Shown: positions 1-8,736 of the stretch, piece by piece
How the letters are laid out: each line of letters begins with the position of its first letter
How positions within the stretch are numbered: position 1 is the stretch's first letter
Source of the DNA: Nitrospirota bacterium
Lineage (GTDB): Bacteria; Nitrospirota; Leptospirillia; Leptospirillales; Leptospirillaceae
DNA: 64,000 bases
Assembly (NCBI GenBank): GCA_021785195.1
Contig: JAJYGC010000009.1
Span: 1 to 64,000 of the forward strand
Direction: 5' to 3'
The notes under the pieces: generated by a model
Database searches by the model: none
The model's input: only the letters and a program-made list of their open reading frames with translations
Told to the model about the DNA's origin: nothing
Translations under genes and position numbers: made by a program

Positions 1-524
1 ATCGGGATATAGCCGATTTCGTCGATGATCAACAGTTTGTACTGGGCCAGCTGCTTGAGCTTTTCTTCCAGACGCCCTTCCTGATGGAACCGGGTCAACG
101 AGGCAATCAAGGACTGGGCTCCGACAAAGAGGGTCCGATAGCCGCCTCGGATCGCTTCCACTCCCAATGCCACGGCCAAATGGGTCTTTCCCACGCCGGG
201 AGGCCCCAGAAAAACCACGTTGTCCCCGTTGGCCACCCACCGGCAAGCCGCCAGTTCCCGGATCCGCTTGGGATCCAGGGACGGTTGGGATTCGAAGTCG
301 AACCCCTCCAGGGTTTTGACGAAGGGGAACCGGGCCATCCGCACTCCCATGTCGGTGCGTTTGGCTGTTTTCGAGGACAGCTCCTCCGCGACGATCTTCT
401 CCAGAAACTCCCCGTACCCCCATTCCTGCTTGGCCGCCGTCTCAAGCCATCCGTCGAGCCGTTCGGCCAGGGTGACGAGCTTCAGGCGCTTCAGGGACTC
501 TTCCAGCGTGGTCGCCGAACTCAT
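1..524 (-). CDS. istB: IstB-like transposition helper ATPase (partial, C-terminus beyond window)
   Basis: AAA+ ATPase that assists the IS21 transposase, probably by target-DNA binding and remodelling. Translation from the ATG at 524 shows the IstB N-terminal region, Walker A GPPGVGKTHLA at about residues 106-116 and Walker B LLIIDEIGY near residue 165. The reading frame stays open to the window edge, so the C-terminal third is missing only because of the cut. The start codon overlaps the istA stop in an ATGA arrangement, the usual IS21 coupling. A GGAGG-type ribosome site lies inside the istA end. Identity is sure; whether the full protein is intact cannot be judged. Confidence 0.9.
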   Translation of the reverse strand, partial: MSSATTLEESLKRLKLVTLAERLDGWLETAAKQEWGYGEFLEKIVAEELSSKTAKRTDMGVRMARFPFVKTLEGFDFESQPSLDPKRIRELAACRWVANGDNVVFLGPPGVGKTHLAVALGVEAIRGGYRTLFVGAQSLIASLTRFHQEGRLEEKLKQLAQYKLLIIDEIGYIP

Positions 525-1840
525 CGGAGCACCTCCTGTTCCAGAAGGTCATACAGGGCCAGATCCCGCATCTCGACCTCTTCCTTTTCCCACCGGGGAT
601 CGTATTGGGGTGGAAGATCCTCCGAACAGGACGACGTCGGAACGGTCTTCTCCCCCGGACGGTGATGGGACGTATCGAGGCGACACTGTCCCGTATCTCC
701 GGTCAGAAGGGCATGACGGACATCCTCTCCGGTCGAACTCAGGATGATCAGATTCCGATCGTCCTGGGAGACCCGCACTGCAACCGGACCCCAGGACCAG
801 GGCACCGAATACCGATTCCCCTTCCAGTTCACAAAGCCTTCCCGGGTCACCTGGCGGGTGTTCGGCAAGCCCTGCAGATAGGGCTTGACCAGGGGACAGG
901 GCGTAAGGCGCTCTTCAGAAAACCGGTCAATGGGGCGACATCCGGTGGTTCCGTGAAGGCGCGTGTCCGCCTCTTCCCTGTTCCATCGTTCCAGTTCCTC
1001 ATTCAGATGGGCGAGATCCCGGAATCGTCGCCCCACCAGGAGGTTTTTCTTGACGTATTTGACCCCCGATTCGACTTTTCCCTTCGTCTGTGGCCGATAC
1101 GGGCGACAGAACCGGGGAGAATATCCCCAATGGCGGGCAAAGTCTTCGAACACCCCGTTCAGGACGACGGTGGCTCCTTCACGCCTGATGACCATGGTCT
1201 TGGGGTTGTCGTAGAGCACTTCCCCAGTGACCCCGCCAAAGAAGCGGAAGGCCTCTTCGTGCGCCTCGATCAGTGCTCCCAGACGTTCGTTCGGAAAGGC
1301 CCGGACGAACATCCGGCGGGAATATCCGAGCGTCATCACGAAAAACCGGATCCGGACCCGTTCCTCTCCGAACCAGACCTGACTCGACCCCCAGTCCACT
1401 TGCGCCTGTTGTCCCGGAAGCGTCTCAAACCGCACCGTCATCTGTCGGTTCCCTGTTGCCGGCCGAAGAGGGGCCAGGTACTTTCTGACCGTGTCGTACT
1501 TGCCCCGATAGCCCTTTCCCTTCAGCTCCCTGAACAGAACCCGCCCGTTGTATTCGACCTCCGGAGCCCGATGCCCAATCCATTTCTGGAAGGGACCCAG
1601 AAGAGGCTCCTTTCCCGAGGCTCTCCGATAGGGCACCCACTCCCGACCTCCCAGGATCTTCCGGACGGTCTTGATCCCGACTCCCAATAAGCGGGCAATG
1701 ACTTTCTTCTTCTTTCCGGCCTTGAACATTTCGACAATCCGCTCGTGGAGCGATTCCTCGATCACGACCTCCTCCTTCCCATGCGTTGCATCGGGAAGAA
1801 GATTATTCAGTTCTCCGGAAATTGTCTCTATAACCTCCAT
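521..1840 (-). CDS. istA: IS21-family transposase IstA
   Basis: DDE transposase of 439 residues, within the usual IstA size. A helix-turn-helix lies at about residues 44-62 (KVIARLLGVGIKTVRKIL). The catalytic triad is visible as D149 (QAQVDWG), D211 (LYDNPKT) and E257 (GKVESGVKYVKK). The start ATG at 1840 has a GGGGAGG ribosome site about 9 bases upstream. The stop overlaps the istB start (ATGA), so the pair is translated together. No frameshift or internal stop is present, so the transposase appears functional. Confidence 0.93.
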   Translation of the reverse strand: MEVIETISGELNNLLPDATHGKEEVVIEESLHERIVEMFKAGKKKKVIARLLGVGIKTVRKILGGREWVPYRRASGKEPLLGPFQKWIGHRAPEVEYNGRVLFRELKGKGYRGKYDTVRKYLAPLRPATGNRQMTVRFETLPGQQAQVDWGSSQVWFGEERVRIRFFVMTLGYSRRMFVRAFPNERLGALIEAHEEAFRFFGGVTGEVLYDNPKTMVIRREGATVVLNGVFEDFARHWGYSPRFCRPYRPQTKGKVESGVKYVKKNLLVGRRFRDLAHLNEELERWNREEADTRLHGTTGCRPIDRFSEERLTPCPLVKPYLQGLPNTRQVTREGFVNWKGNRYSVPWSWGPVAVRVSQDDRNLIILSSTGEDVRHALLTGDTGQCRLDTSHHRPGEKTVPTSSCSEDLPPQYDPRWEKEEVEMRDLALYDLLEQEVLR

Positions 1841-1881
1841 GCCTTTTTCCTCCCCAGGGGTCCCTTTTTCATTTCCTACTT

Positions 1882-1909
1882 GGGGGGTATTTTACGTTTC
1901 CGATTGACA
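1882..1909 (-). repeat. IS21 right terminal repeat
   Basis: The last bases of the element read TGTCAATCGGAAACGTAA and continue into a run of six C on the minus strand. The sequence changes character after 1909. IS21-family members normally carry such a TG-starting terminal repeat about 50-100 bp before the istA start; here it lies 69 bp upstream of istA. The matching left repeat is outside the window. Confidence 0.65.
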
Positions 1910-2164
1910 GGCTCAAGGGGCCATCATCGAAGGAGACGATGTTTTTCCTGACCCTGCCCGGAAATGGTAGAAAACCAGATGGCTCGCAGGGACTTGGTGC
2001 AGTGAAAGGGATGTCCGAGCGTGAGCTGTTTTCTGGTGCAAACCCTCGCAATGGAACGTTTCCGGATCGGACATGAACCCTCCATGATGATTGTTCTGAG
2101 GATGGGAACAGCAGTATCCCTCAGTAAAGATGATCGAGGGGGTGAAAATGCCCCGGACTGAAAA

Positions 2165-3196
2165 TTACCCCTGATCGGAAACAGGTTTGACTTGGGTCTT
2201 GTATGTTCCTTCGATTTCCAGAAGCAACTCGCGTCGACAGATCTGGGCCTGGAAGAATGACACGGGGGTTCCTATCCCGAAGGCATCAGACAAGGCTTCC
2301 CGAACCAAGTTAATGTGTTCGGGATAACGCAAGTACGTTTTGAGTTGGAGCCCCCCTGCCGGCATTGATCCATCGTTCGTGGTTTCGAGGACTGCTTGGA
2401 GGTTGGTAATTGTTTCGCGGGTCTGTTCACGCACAGATCCATCATACATACTGGCGTGGCCCACGATGCTCGCCGTCCCGGAAATGAATAAATGGCCTTC
2501 GCCCTGCATCGCCCGGGAAAAGATGGGGCTATGCTGACCATATTCTTTTGGGTAGTTGTAAGCGCTGACCTGGCGTTGGTTTTCCAGCGGCAAGCCAGAA
2601 GATTTGGATGAAAGGAAGTAGATGACCAATGATCCGTCAGAAGTCCCGAGTGCCGATGCGGCTGGGGCGGCTTTCAAATCCTTGCGATAGGCCGAGAAAG
2701 CGCGATACCGTCCCGAATTGAATGCCTTATAGCGTTCAAGAATGCCTTCACCATCAGTGATACGGGGAAAATAATGCCAGATCCGCAACAAATGCCCATA
2801 GCCGGATTGGTCAATATGAGTGAACAAAAGTTTGTAGGCTTGTTCGGTGTTGAGTGAAAGATCCTCCTCATGGGTTGATTCGAGGGTCAAACAACCAAAG
2901 AGAAGTGTCGGGCTGTTCGCACAATGGAGAGGTCCATCCTGTGTATAGCTCACGGGTGCATCTGTAGTCCAAATCTCAAAAAGGGCATCCTCTTCGAGGG
3001 GTGTCAAGGGAACCTGAATGAAAGGGACGGGAGCAAGGGGAGGGGGCAAAGGATGTTTGGAGAAACCGACGACTCCGATCACCTTCTGCGGACTATTTGA
3101 AAGGCTTGATTGGAGTTGTTCATTCGTACAATGGGTGACATGCAAAGACGAGGTCTCGCGCGTTGCCGCTTTGCGGTCGCATCCCTCCTGCTCCAT
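2165..3196 (-). CDS. Chorismatase (FkbO/Hyg5/XanB2-type chorismate-hydrolysing enzyme)
   Basis: Predicted to split chorismate into pyruvate plus either a dihydroxycyclohexadiene carboxylate (FkbO type) or 3-/4-hydroxybenzoate (Hyg5/XanB2 type). The 343-residue product has the family layout: an N-terminal domain and a RidA-like C-terminal half. Conserved-looking blocks include RIWHYFPRI, RYKAFNSGRYRAF, SALGTSDG, a glutamine/arginine/tyrosine-rich segment (ENQRQVSAYNYPKEYG) and FISGTASIVGHAS. I start at the second ATG (3196), where a GGAGG site sits 6 bases upstream; an ATG five codons earlier has no such site. No xanthomonadin, aryl-polyene or macrolide genes lie nearby, so the product's destination is unknown. 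Which of the product classes it makes cannot be decided by eye. Confidence 0.8.
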   Translation of the reverse strand: MEQEGCDRKAATRETSSLHVTHCTNEQLQSSLSNSPQKVIGVVGFSKHPLPPPLAPVPFIQVPLTPLEEDALFEIWTTDAPVSYTQDGPLHCANSPTLLFGCLTLESTHEEDLSLNTEQAYKLLFTHIDQSGYGHLLRIWHYFPRITDGEGILERYKAFNSGRYRAFSAYRKDLKAAPAASALGTSDGSLVIYFLSSKSSGLPLENQRQVSAYNYPKEYGQHSPIFSRAMQGEGHLFISGTASIVGHASMYDGSVREQTRETITNLQAVLETTNDGSMPAGGLQLKTYLRYPEHINLVREALSDAFGIGTPVSFFQAQICRRELLLEIEGTYKTQVKPVSDQG

Positions 3197-3719
3197 GGAA
3201 TCCCTCCACATGTTAAGCCGAGGCCACCAGGGTTTACCGGATTCGAACGACTCCCCTTAGGCCATTCCGCTCGAAATCTTTGAGTGGGAAGATTTCCGAT
3301 CAGCTTCAAAGAAGCCTGAGTGTGAAATGTGGTCACGCTTGTACTGACCCTGTTCCGGTCCAGAGGCCTTGATTTCCTCGAATGCAGAGCTACATGTGCT
3401 CCCGTATTTGAACAAGCAGCCGGTCCCTTATCCCTACGAATCTCTCCATTCTGGAGGGGTTGGATCATATTCAGGGAAACGGATTAATCCCTTGGCAACG
3501 GTATCAGCGACTACCAGCGGGGTCCAGAATCGAAAGGTCTTACCAGGCCGGAACGCCTGAACCTGTTTTTGAGGCGCACCCGATCCCAGATTGGCAAGCA
3601 AAAATCTTTTCGGACCTGCGCGCTTGGACCGAAGAAGAAGGGCACATGGGGCCAAGGCCTTTCGAACCCCATGTGTTTTGTTTCTCTTTGGTCTGGAGCT
3701 CCCGAATGAGGCCTTCGAT
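3197..3719. other. Intergenic region, 523 bp, no supported gene
   Basis: Several overlapping open frames exist but none has a good ribosome site or a recognisable family. A perfect inverted repeat lies at 3643-3675 (listed separately). A T-arm-like GGATTCGAAC at 3239-3248 does not sit in a foldable tRNA. The stretch may hold decayed coding remnants near the insertion sequence. Confidence 0.5.
3643..3675 (+). terminator. Terminator-like hairpin
   Basis: CACATGGGG and CCCCATGTG form a perfect 9-bp stem around a 15-base loop. On the plus strand TTTTG follows directly and then a pyrimidine-rich tract. On the minus strand the stem is followed by CCCTTCTTCTTC. It lies 45 bp past the stop of the small lipoprotein gene (minus strand), so it may end that transcript even though the better T-run is on the other strand. 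Confidence 0.45.
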
Positions 3720-4028
3720 TTATTCGCAAATGGCCGTTGCGCGCACTTTGTAGACCTGAACGATCCCCAGAAAATCGCGCGTGCTGAGTTGTGTCTGGAC
3801 ATTGCTGATGTGTCCGCTGCTGCAAAGCGCGAGGAGCTCCTTGTTCGCGTTTGGGGTCAAGTCTTTCGGGATCATGAGGTGGAGAATTCCGAGGTCCCCG
3901 GTGTATGTCACGTGAATGGGTTGTCCGGAGGTCCCCTTTTCTGTCCCGGTGATGGAACTCGAGTCGATGGATACGCATCCAGCGAGTGAGAAAGCGACAA
4001 GAAAGGACAGAAGAATCATTTTTTTCAT
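3720..4028 (-). CDS. Small lipoprotein of unknown function
   Basis: A 102-residue exported lipoprotein. The signal peptide starts MKKMILLSFLVAF and ends in the lipobox SLAGC with C18 as the lipidated residue. The mature part is short, polar at first (Ser/Thr/Gly) and has a hydrophobic strand around GDLGILHLMI; no family is recognised. I start at 4028 because the lipoprotein signal begins there and a GAGGG site lies just upstream; the open frame continues upstream without signal-like sequence. A possible promoter is at 4309-4336. The mature protein has two more cysteines (in ALCSSG and TAICE), which might pair in the periplasm. Confidence 0.75.
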   Translation of the reverse strand: MKKMILLSFLVAFSLAGCVSIDSSSITGTEKGTSGQPIHVTYTGDLGILHLMIPKDLTPNANKELLALCSSGHISNVQTQLSTRDFLGIVQVYKVRATAICE

Positions 4029-4452
4029 TTCAACCCTCTTTTTAAATGCCCCCGATGGGGATGAGTAAGATCTCTGGAGCCACGGGAAAGGGTGACTGGG
4101 AAAATAAAGGGCGGATTTGCCATGATTCTCGCCTCTTATCCTTGTCCCGATGAGGATCCGGTCAAGCGAGAAATAGGGCCAGCCTGAAGAAACCGGATCA
4201 CGCAATCCCCCCCCGTGAGGCCAGAGAAAATGTGGATAGAGTGATGCGAAAACGGGTGTCGATCGGTTGGTTGGTCAGGGAAAGGAAAATTGAAAAGTTC
4301 TTTCCCTAACGATATATCCAATCCTTGCAGTGTCAAGTCGACCGGGAGGATTGGACGCCGGGGACAGCGGAGGGATCGGCAAGGGTGGATGGTTCAACAA
4401 GGCAAAATGAACAGGGGAAAATCGACATTGAGCGAACTTTCCCGTCATGGAA
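4029..4452. other. Intergenic region, 424 bp
   Basis: No convincing gene. It contains a perfect TTGACA on the minus strand (4331-4336) and a long leader up to the small lipoprotein gene. Open frames here lack ribosome sites. Confidence 0.5.
4309..4336 (-). promoter_or_regulatory. Possible sigma-70 promoter
   Basis: On the minus strand TTGACA (4336-4331) is followed after 16 bases by TATCGT (4314-4309), a 4-of-6 match to TATAAT. It points at the lipoprotein gene at 4028 but would leave a leader of about 270 bases. Confidence 0.35.
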
Positions 4453-5559
4453 TCACGGTCTACCGGCCTGATCGGGTTTTTGATCCTCAAAGAGTGCCAG
4501 CTGTTCCAGAATCTCCAGAACCCTGAGGCTGGACTGTTCCATTCTGGAGAGCTGTTCAGGAATGGATGAAAAATCTTTGCTCAGATAAGCGTTCAGGGCT
4601 TTTTGGGCAGACTCGTGAACGGTTCGGTGGGGCGTTTCGAGTTCAAGGAATGCCGGGATTCTGGAAAATGATTCTCGCCCATCCCCTTCGTAATACCATT
4701 TTCCGAGGCGGCAGCGATGATCATTCGGAAAATCATCCGGAGTTTTTTCCGATCTGCCCATCAAGACCCGATAGGTTTCAAATTTGAAGATCAGATGGTC
4801 CACCTTGAGTAACTCGGCAAAACTTCGGAATCTGGAGGCTGAGGCCATGGATCCCATTTCGAGAGAGAGGGACAGGATGTTTTTCATGCTCGCGGAGGCT
4901 TCCGCTCCTTCTTTGTTCAGCAGTTCCGATTCTCCGGACCATTTGACCATCTGGTCCTTGGTCTGCTGGGTTTCTGTCTGGATGGTGGAGACCAGGGTCG
5001 CAATTTCGTTGGTGGCGTTTCGGGTCCGTTCTGCCAGTTTTCGAACTTCGTCTGCGACTACCGCAAACCCGCGGCCCTGTTCTCCAGCCCGTGCAGCCTC
5101 GATGGCGGCATTCAGGGCCAAAAGGTTGGTTTGTCCGGAAACATCCTTGATCAATTGAACGATTCCACTGATTTGCCCGGTACGAACGTTCAGTTGGTCA
5201 ACATGCCTCGATGTATCTCGTGTGTCTTCAGAAACCTTCAGCATGTTTTCGGACATCGTCCGGATCCGTTTCTCAATCTCGATGGTATCGTTTGTGGCCA
5301 GACTGATCTTTTCTCGTTCAGTGCATGACTTTTCAAAGATCGTTGCAAGGGAGTTTCTGGTTTTTTCCAGGGATTGTCCGAAAGTCACCATGTTGGAGAA
5401 AAGATGACGAAGATAGGTGTTTTCCTCCTGAAGTCGAACCATTTCCTCCGAATCCCGGGGATTTGATTGTGTTCCTCCGGGCTGTCTTAGGTGGCCGCCT
5501 TCGGTGGCCGTCGATGACCGGGTCATTTCAGAATTCTTTTCTTTCCTGAACAGGGCCAT
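4453..5559 (-). CDS. Soluble methyl-accepting chemotaxis protein with C-terminal CZB zinc-binding domain
   Basis: Cytoplasmic chemoreceptor of 368 residues with no membrane segment. It begins with a coiled-coil-like stretch (residues 35-85) and has the MCP signalling hairpin at about 85-245. The conserved tip is at 145-182 ([20 protein letters not shown], then [15 protein letters not shown]). The C-terminal CZB domain carries the zinc ligand pattern H255, C283 in [11 protein letters not shown]311 and H315 in HRTVH. CZB receptors sense zinc-linked signals such as hypochlorite or redox state in other bacteria. Start ATG 5559 has AAGGAG 8 bases upstream. No che genes are adjacent, so it must work with a signalling cluster elsewhere. 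Confidence 0.9.
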   Translation of the reverse strand: MALFRKEKNSEMTRSSTATEGGHLRQPGGTQSNPRDSEEMVRLQEENTYLRHLFSNMVTFGQSLEKTRNSLATIFEKSCTEREKISLATNDTIEIEKRIRTMSENMLKVSEDTRDTSRHVDQLNVRTGQISGIVQLIKDVSGQTNLLALNAAIEAARAGEQGRGFAVVADEVRKLAERTRNATNEIATLVSTIQTETQQTKDQMVKWSGESELLNKEGAEASASMKNILSLSLEMGSMASASRFRSFAELLKVDHLIFKFETYRVLMGRSEKTPDDFPNDHRCRLGKWYYEGDGRESFSRIPAFLELETPHRTVHESAQKALNAYLSKDFSSIPEQLSRMEQSSLRVLEILEQLALFEDQKPDQAGRP

Positions 5560-5822
5560 TGTTATCTCCTTGAACGGTGATCCTTTTTGCCATGCGGCCA
5601 GACCGTCCGGAACAGGTGAAATGGTTTGGAGGTCGGACTATTATACTTATCGGACAAAATGGGAATCCATTCAGGGATTAAACAGGAAAAACGCCAGGAA
5701 GATCGCTGGGGAAAAGATCCTCCCGAAAGATCTTCGACGGGGCTTGGGTTCATTTAAGAAAAATCCGGCTGGACACCATTTCTGGAAGTCCCTGTCCGGG
5801 TGACGCGATCAACCGTTTTGGA

Positions 5823-5993
5823 TCAGGGTCGGGAAACGTTCTGCCCTGGGTCTTGCCCGAAGGGTTCGGCGGGGGATGGACCCCCTTCCCGGGAGACGGT
5901 CGTTTCGACTTCCTGGAGTTCGAACCATAATGCATGCAAGACAGACAGCAATACTGCCATGGTGACACCGATAAACCACACGAAATACCACAT
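5823..5993 (-). CDS. cydX: Cytochrome bd oxidase small subunit CydX
   Basis: A 56-residue protein starting MWYFVWFIGVTMAVLLSVLH, the hallmark CydX/YbgT N-terminus, with one transmembrane helix (residues 3-24) and then ALWFE. CydX subunits stabilise the haem-containing bd oxidase. The gene lies 24 bp downstream of cydB on the same strand, exactly where CydX is expected, with a GAGG ribosome site. The tail after the helix is acidic and proline-rich and longer than in Escherichia coli CydX (37 residues). It is shorter than usual gene-size cut-offs and so easily missed. Confidence 0.88.
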   Translation of the reverse strand: MWYFVWFIGVTMAVLLSVLHALWFELQEVETTVSREGGPSPAEPFGQDPGQNVSRP

Positions 5994-6017
5994 GATGACC
6001 TCGATTCTTCCAATCGT

Positions 6018-7157
6018 CTAGTACAGGGTTTGTTTTTCCTTCAGGACATCTTCTTCCGTGACCGGTCCCCTGAGGATTCGATAGGCCCACCCTGTATAGG
6101 CGATCACGATGGGAACAAGAATGAGCGAAGCCCAGAACATCAGGAGAAGCGTCAGGTGGCTGGAGACAGCGTCCCACACGGTCAGACTGCTTCGAGGGTC
6201 AAGACTTGAGGGAAGGATGAAGGGAAACATGGAAGATGCGGCCGTGAGGATGATGGCTGTTCCCGAAAGGGAGGATCCGAGAAAGGCCAGCATCGGGCGA
6301 GCAATGAGGACCCCGGAGATCCCGATCAGGATTCCCGCGTAAACCAGTGCAGGAATGGACCAAAGGATCGGGTGGGCATGATTGTTGAGAAACCACGCGC
6401 CCATCTCCCGGACGACCTCTTTGTTCAGTGGGTCCGGGACCGTTTGGTGCCCCGGAGCGGAGAGGATCCGGTACCCCGGGACATATCGATATGCCCAGAG
6501 TCCGGAAATGGCAAAAATCCCTCCCAGTCCCGGCCCCAGAATCAGGGACCACTTTCGGGCTCTCTCTTTGAGGACTCCTTCTGTTTTCAGGAAAAGGTAG
6601 TTTGTTCCATGGAATGCCATCATGAGAAGGCTCACCAGGCCACACAAAAGGGTGAACACGTTGAGCTGGCCCCAGAACGTTCCGGTTGTATAAGAATGAA
6701 GAGTGCTGTCGAACCGGAAGGGAACTCCCTCGAGCAGGTTTCCGAAGGCCACTCCGAACATGACAGGCGGAACGGTTCCGCTGGCGACAAGTCCTCCGTC
6801 CCAGAAGGTTCGCCATCGGGTGTTTTCGAGTTTGCTTCTGTAGTCAAATCCGACAGGCCGCAGAAACAATGTCCACAGGACAAGAAACAGGGCCATGTAG
6901 AAGCTCGAGAACGCTGTCGCATACACGAGCGGCCATGCGGCAAAGAGTGTTCCGCCGGCTGTGATGAACCAGACCTGGTTCCCTTCCCAGTGAGGACCGA
7001 TGCTGTTCAGGAGGACGCGTCTCTGAATGTCATTGCGTCCTATCCATGGGAGGAGGAAGGCGATTCCCATGTCGAACCCGTCGGTGATGAAAAAAACGGA
7101 CAGGAGGAAGACCACGATTCCCCACCAAAGGACCTTGAGCGTGGCGTAATCAAGCAT
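6018..7157 (-). CDS. cydB: Cytochrome bd ubiquinol oxidase subunit II
   Basis: Membrane subunit of the terminal quinol oxidase that reduces oxygen to water with high affinity. The 379-residue protein shows the CydB N-terminus (ATLKVLWWGIVVFLLSVFFITDGFDMG), the conserved GPHWEGNQVWFITAGG block and about eight to nine hydrophobic helices. I start at 7157 (MLDYATLK), where AAGGAG lies 7 bases upstream; the upstream extension in the frame is not CydB-like. The start overlaps the cydA end by 8 bases and cydX follows 24 bp later, so the three form one operon. Confidence 0.95.
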   Translation of the reverse strand: MLDYATLKVLWWGIVVFLLSVFFITDGFDMGIAFLLPWIGRNDIQRRVLLNSIGPHWEGNQVWFITAGGTLFAAWPLVYATAFSSFYMALFLVLWTLFLRPVGFDYRSKLENTRWRTFWDGGLVASGTVPPVMFGVAFGNLLEGVPFRFDSTLHSYTTGTFWGQLNVFTLLCGLVSLLMMAFHGTNYLFLKTEGVLKERARKWSLILGPGLGGIFAISGLWAYRYVPGYRILSAPGHQTVPDPLNKEVVREMGAWFLNNHAHPILWSIPALVYAGILIGISGVLIARPMLAFLGSSLSGTAIILTAASSMFPFILPSSLDPRSSLTVWDAVSSHLTLLLMFWASLILVPIVIAYTGWAYRILRGPVTEEDVLKEKQTLY

Positions 7158-8736
7158 GCCGATCTCCTTCTGGCAGGGTTTGCGCTGCCGGGTGGCTCCT
7201 TTTAATTTGTCCGCCCGATCCATCCTCCGGTCCAATTCGGACATATTTCACCATCAAAAAGATCTCGACGGCCAGAAGCCCCGTATAAAACACCACGAAT
7301 CCCGCAAACGTCAGCAGGACGCTTGAGGTGGAGAGAAAGGAAGCGGAGGCAAATGTGGGCAGAACCCCGTAGATCGACCAGGGCTGGCGGCCACATTCGG
7401 CGATAAACCAGCCTATTTCGCTGGCGAGGTAGGGAAGGGGAATGGAAAAAACCGCCCACTTGAGGATCCAGGGATGCGACAAACAGGAATTTCTGCTGGA
7501 ACAGTAAAACGCTGCGGTGAAAAGGGCCATGAATGCGAATCCGAGTCCGACCATGGCGCGAAATCCCCAGAATAGGGGGGTCACTGTCGGAATCGTATCC
7601 AACGCGGCCTGATGGATTTCCTCCGGGGTCGCTTTTTTGAGGTCCGGTGCGTAACGTTCGAGCAAAATCCCGAAGCCCAGATCCTCGCGATATTGTTCGA
7701 ACGTCGTCCGGGCCTGAATGTCTGCACGATTCTTTCGGATTTTGTCCAAGGCGATAACGGCCATGATTCCCCTTCTGATGCGTCCCTCATTTGTTTTCAC
7801 GATCTCCCGGATCCCCGGGATGGGCGTATCATAGGTCCGGGTGGCGATCAGTCCGAGAACCCAGGGGATCCGGATTGAAAAATCATTTTTCATGTGGGCC
7901 TGATCGGGGATCGCAAACAGGTTGAAGGAAGCTGGGGCGGGTTCTGTTTCCCACATGGCTTCCATCGCGGCAAGTTTTGTTTTTTGTCCGATATCGTCAA
8001 GATATCCCGATTCATCCCCCAGAATGATGACGGAAACACAGGCGGCCAGGCCAAATGCGGCCGCGATCCGGAACGATCGTTGTGCAAAGGCGATATGTCT
8101 TTTCCTGAGCATGTACCAGGCGCTGATTCCCATGACAAAGCATGAGGCGGTGACATATCCGGCGCTGACCGTATGGACAAACTTGGCCTGGGCAACCGGG
8201 TTCAGGACAATCTCCCAGAAACTGGTCAGTTCCATCCGCATGGTATCCGGATTGAATCTTGATCCCACAGGGCGTTGCATCCACCCATTGGCAATCAGGA
8301 TCCACAGGGCGGAAAGATTGGTGCCTGTGGCGGTCAGAATCGTTGCGATCAGGTGTCCTCCCTTCGAAAGTCTGTTCCACCCAAAGAAGAAGAGTCCGAC
8401 AAAGGTGGACTCCAGAAAAAACGCCATCAGACCTTCGAGCGCGAGGGGCGGTCCAAAAATATCCCCCACATACTGGGAGAAATAGGACCAGTTCGTTCCG
8501 AATTCAAACTCCATTGTCAGTCCGGTGGTAATTCCGAGGGCAAAGTTGATTCCAAAGAGCTTTCCCCAGAACTTTGTCATTGTTTTGTAGAGAGGATTCC
8601 CGGTCATCACGTAGATCAATTCCATGATGACCAGAATGTAGGCAAGGCCAAGGGTCAGCGGAACGAAGATAAAGTGGTACAGAGCCGTTACCCCAAACTG
8701 GATCCGGGACAGATCCACCAGTTGTTCAGTCGGCAT
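7150..8736 (-). CDS. cydA: Cytochrome bd ubiquinol oxidase subunit I
   Basis: Catalytic haem-bearing subunit that oxidises quinol at the periplasmic Q-loop and passes electrons to haem b595/d. The 528-residue length fits the long Q-loop form. Visible ligands and motifs: H21 (ALYHFIF), H188 (AKFVHTVSAGYV), acidic residues in LALEGLMAFFLEST, and the C-terminal signature GWFIAECGRQPW. I chose ATG 8736 with AAGGAG at good spacing over a GTG three codons upstream. A possible -10 hexamer TATACT lies about 65 bp upstream. In an iron oxidiser a bd oxidase would serve low-oxygen respiration or protection rather than the main iron-oxidation chain; that is inference. Confidence 0.95.
   Translation of the reverse strand: MPTEQLVDLSRIQFGVTALYHFIFVPLTLGLAYILVIMELIYVMTGNPLYKTMTKFWGKLFGINFALGITTGLTMEFEFGTNWSYFSQYVGDIFGPPLALEGLMAFFLESTFVGLFFFGWNRLSKGGHLIATILTATGTNLSALWILIANGWMQRPVGSRFNPDTMRMELTSFWEIVLNPVAQAKFVHTVSAGYVTASCFVMGISAWYMLRKRHIAFAQRSFRIAAAFGLAACVSVIILGDESGYLDDIGQKTKLAAMEAMWETEPAPASFNLFAIPDQAHMKNDFSIRIPWVLGLIATRTYDTPIPGIREIVKTNEGRIRRGIMAVIALDKIRKNRADIQARTTFEQYREDLGFGILLERYAPDLKKATPEEIHQAALDTIPTVTPLFWGFRAMVGLGFAFMALFTAAFYCSSRNSCLSHPWILKWAVFSIPLPYLASEIGWFIAECGRQPWSIYGVLPTFASASFLSTSSVLLTFAGFVVFYTGLLAVEIFLMVKYVRIGPEDGSGGQIKRSHPAAQTLPEGDRHA

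Larger units (their letters stand above)
1..1909 (-). mobile_element. IS21-family insertion sequence, right part (left end outside window)
   Basis: The element comprises istA and istB transcribed leftwards and a right terminus at 1909. The terminus read on the minus strand starts TGTCAATCGGAAACGTAA, with the 5'-TG expected at IS21-family ends. istB runs off the window, so the left end, total length and target duplication cannot be seen. IS21-family elements move by a transposase (IstA) helped by an AAA+ ATPase (IstB). Both visible genes look intact, so the copy may be active. Confidence 0.85.

Noticed and set aside
3239-3248. GGATTCGAAC, the T-arm string of a minus-strand tRNA or tmRNA end
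   Set aside because: The flanking bases do not form a 5-bp T-stem or an acceptor stem, and no anticodon arm is found. It is probably coincidence or a decayed remnant.
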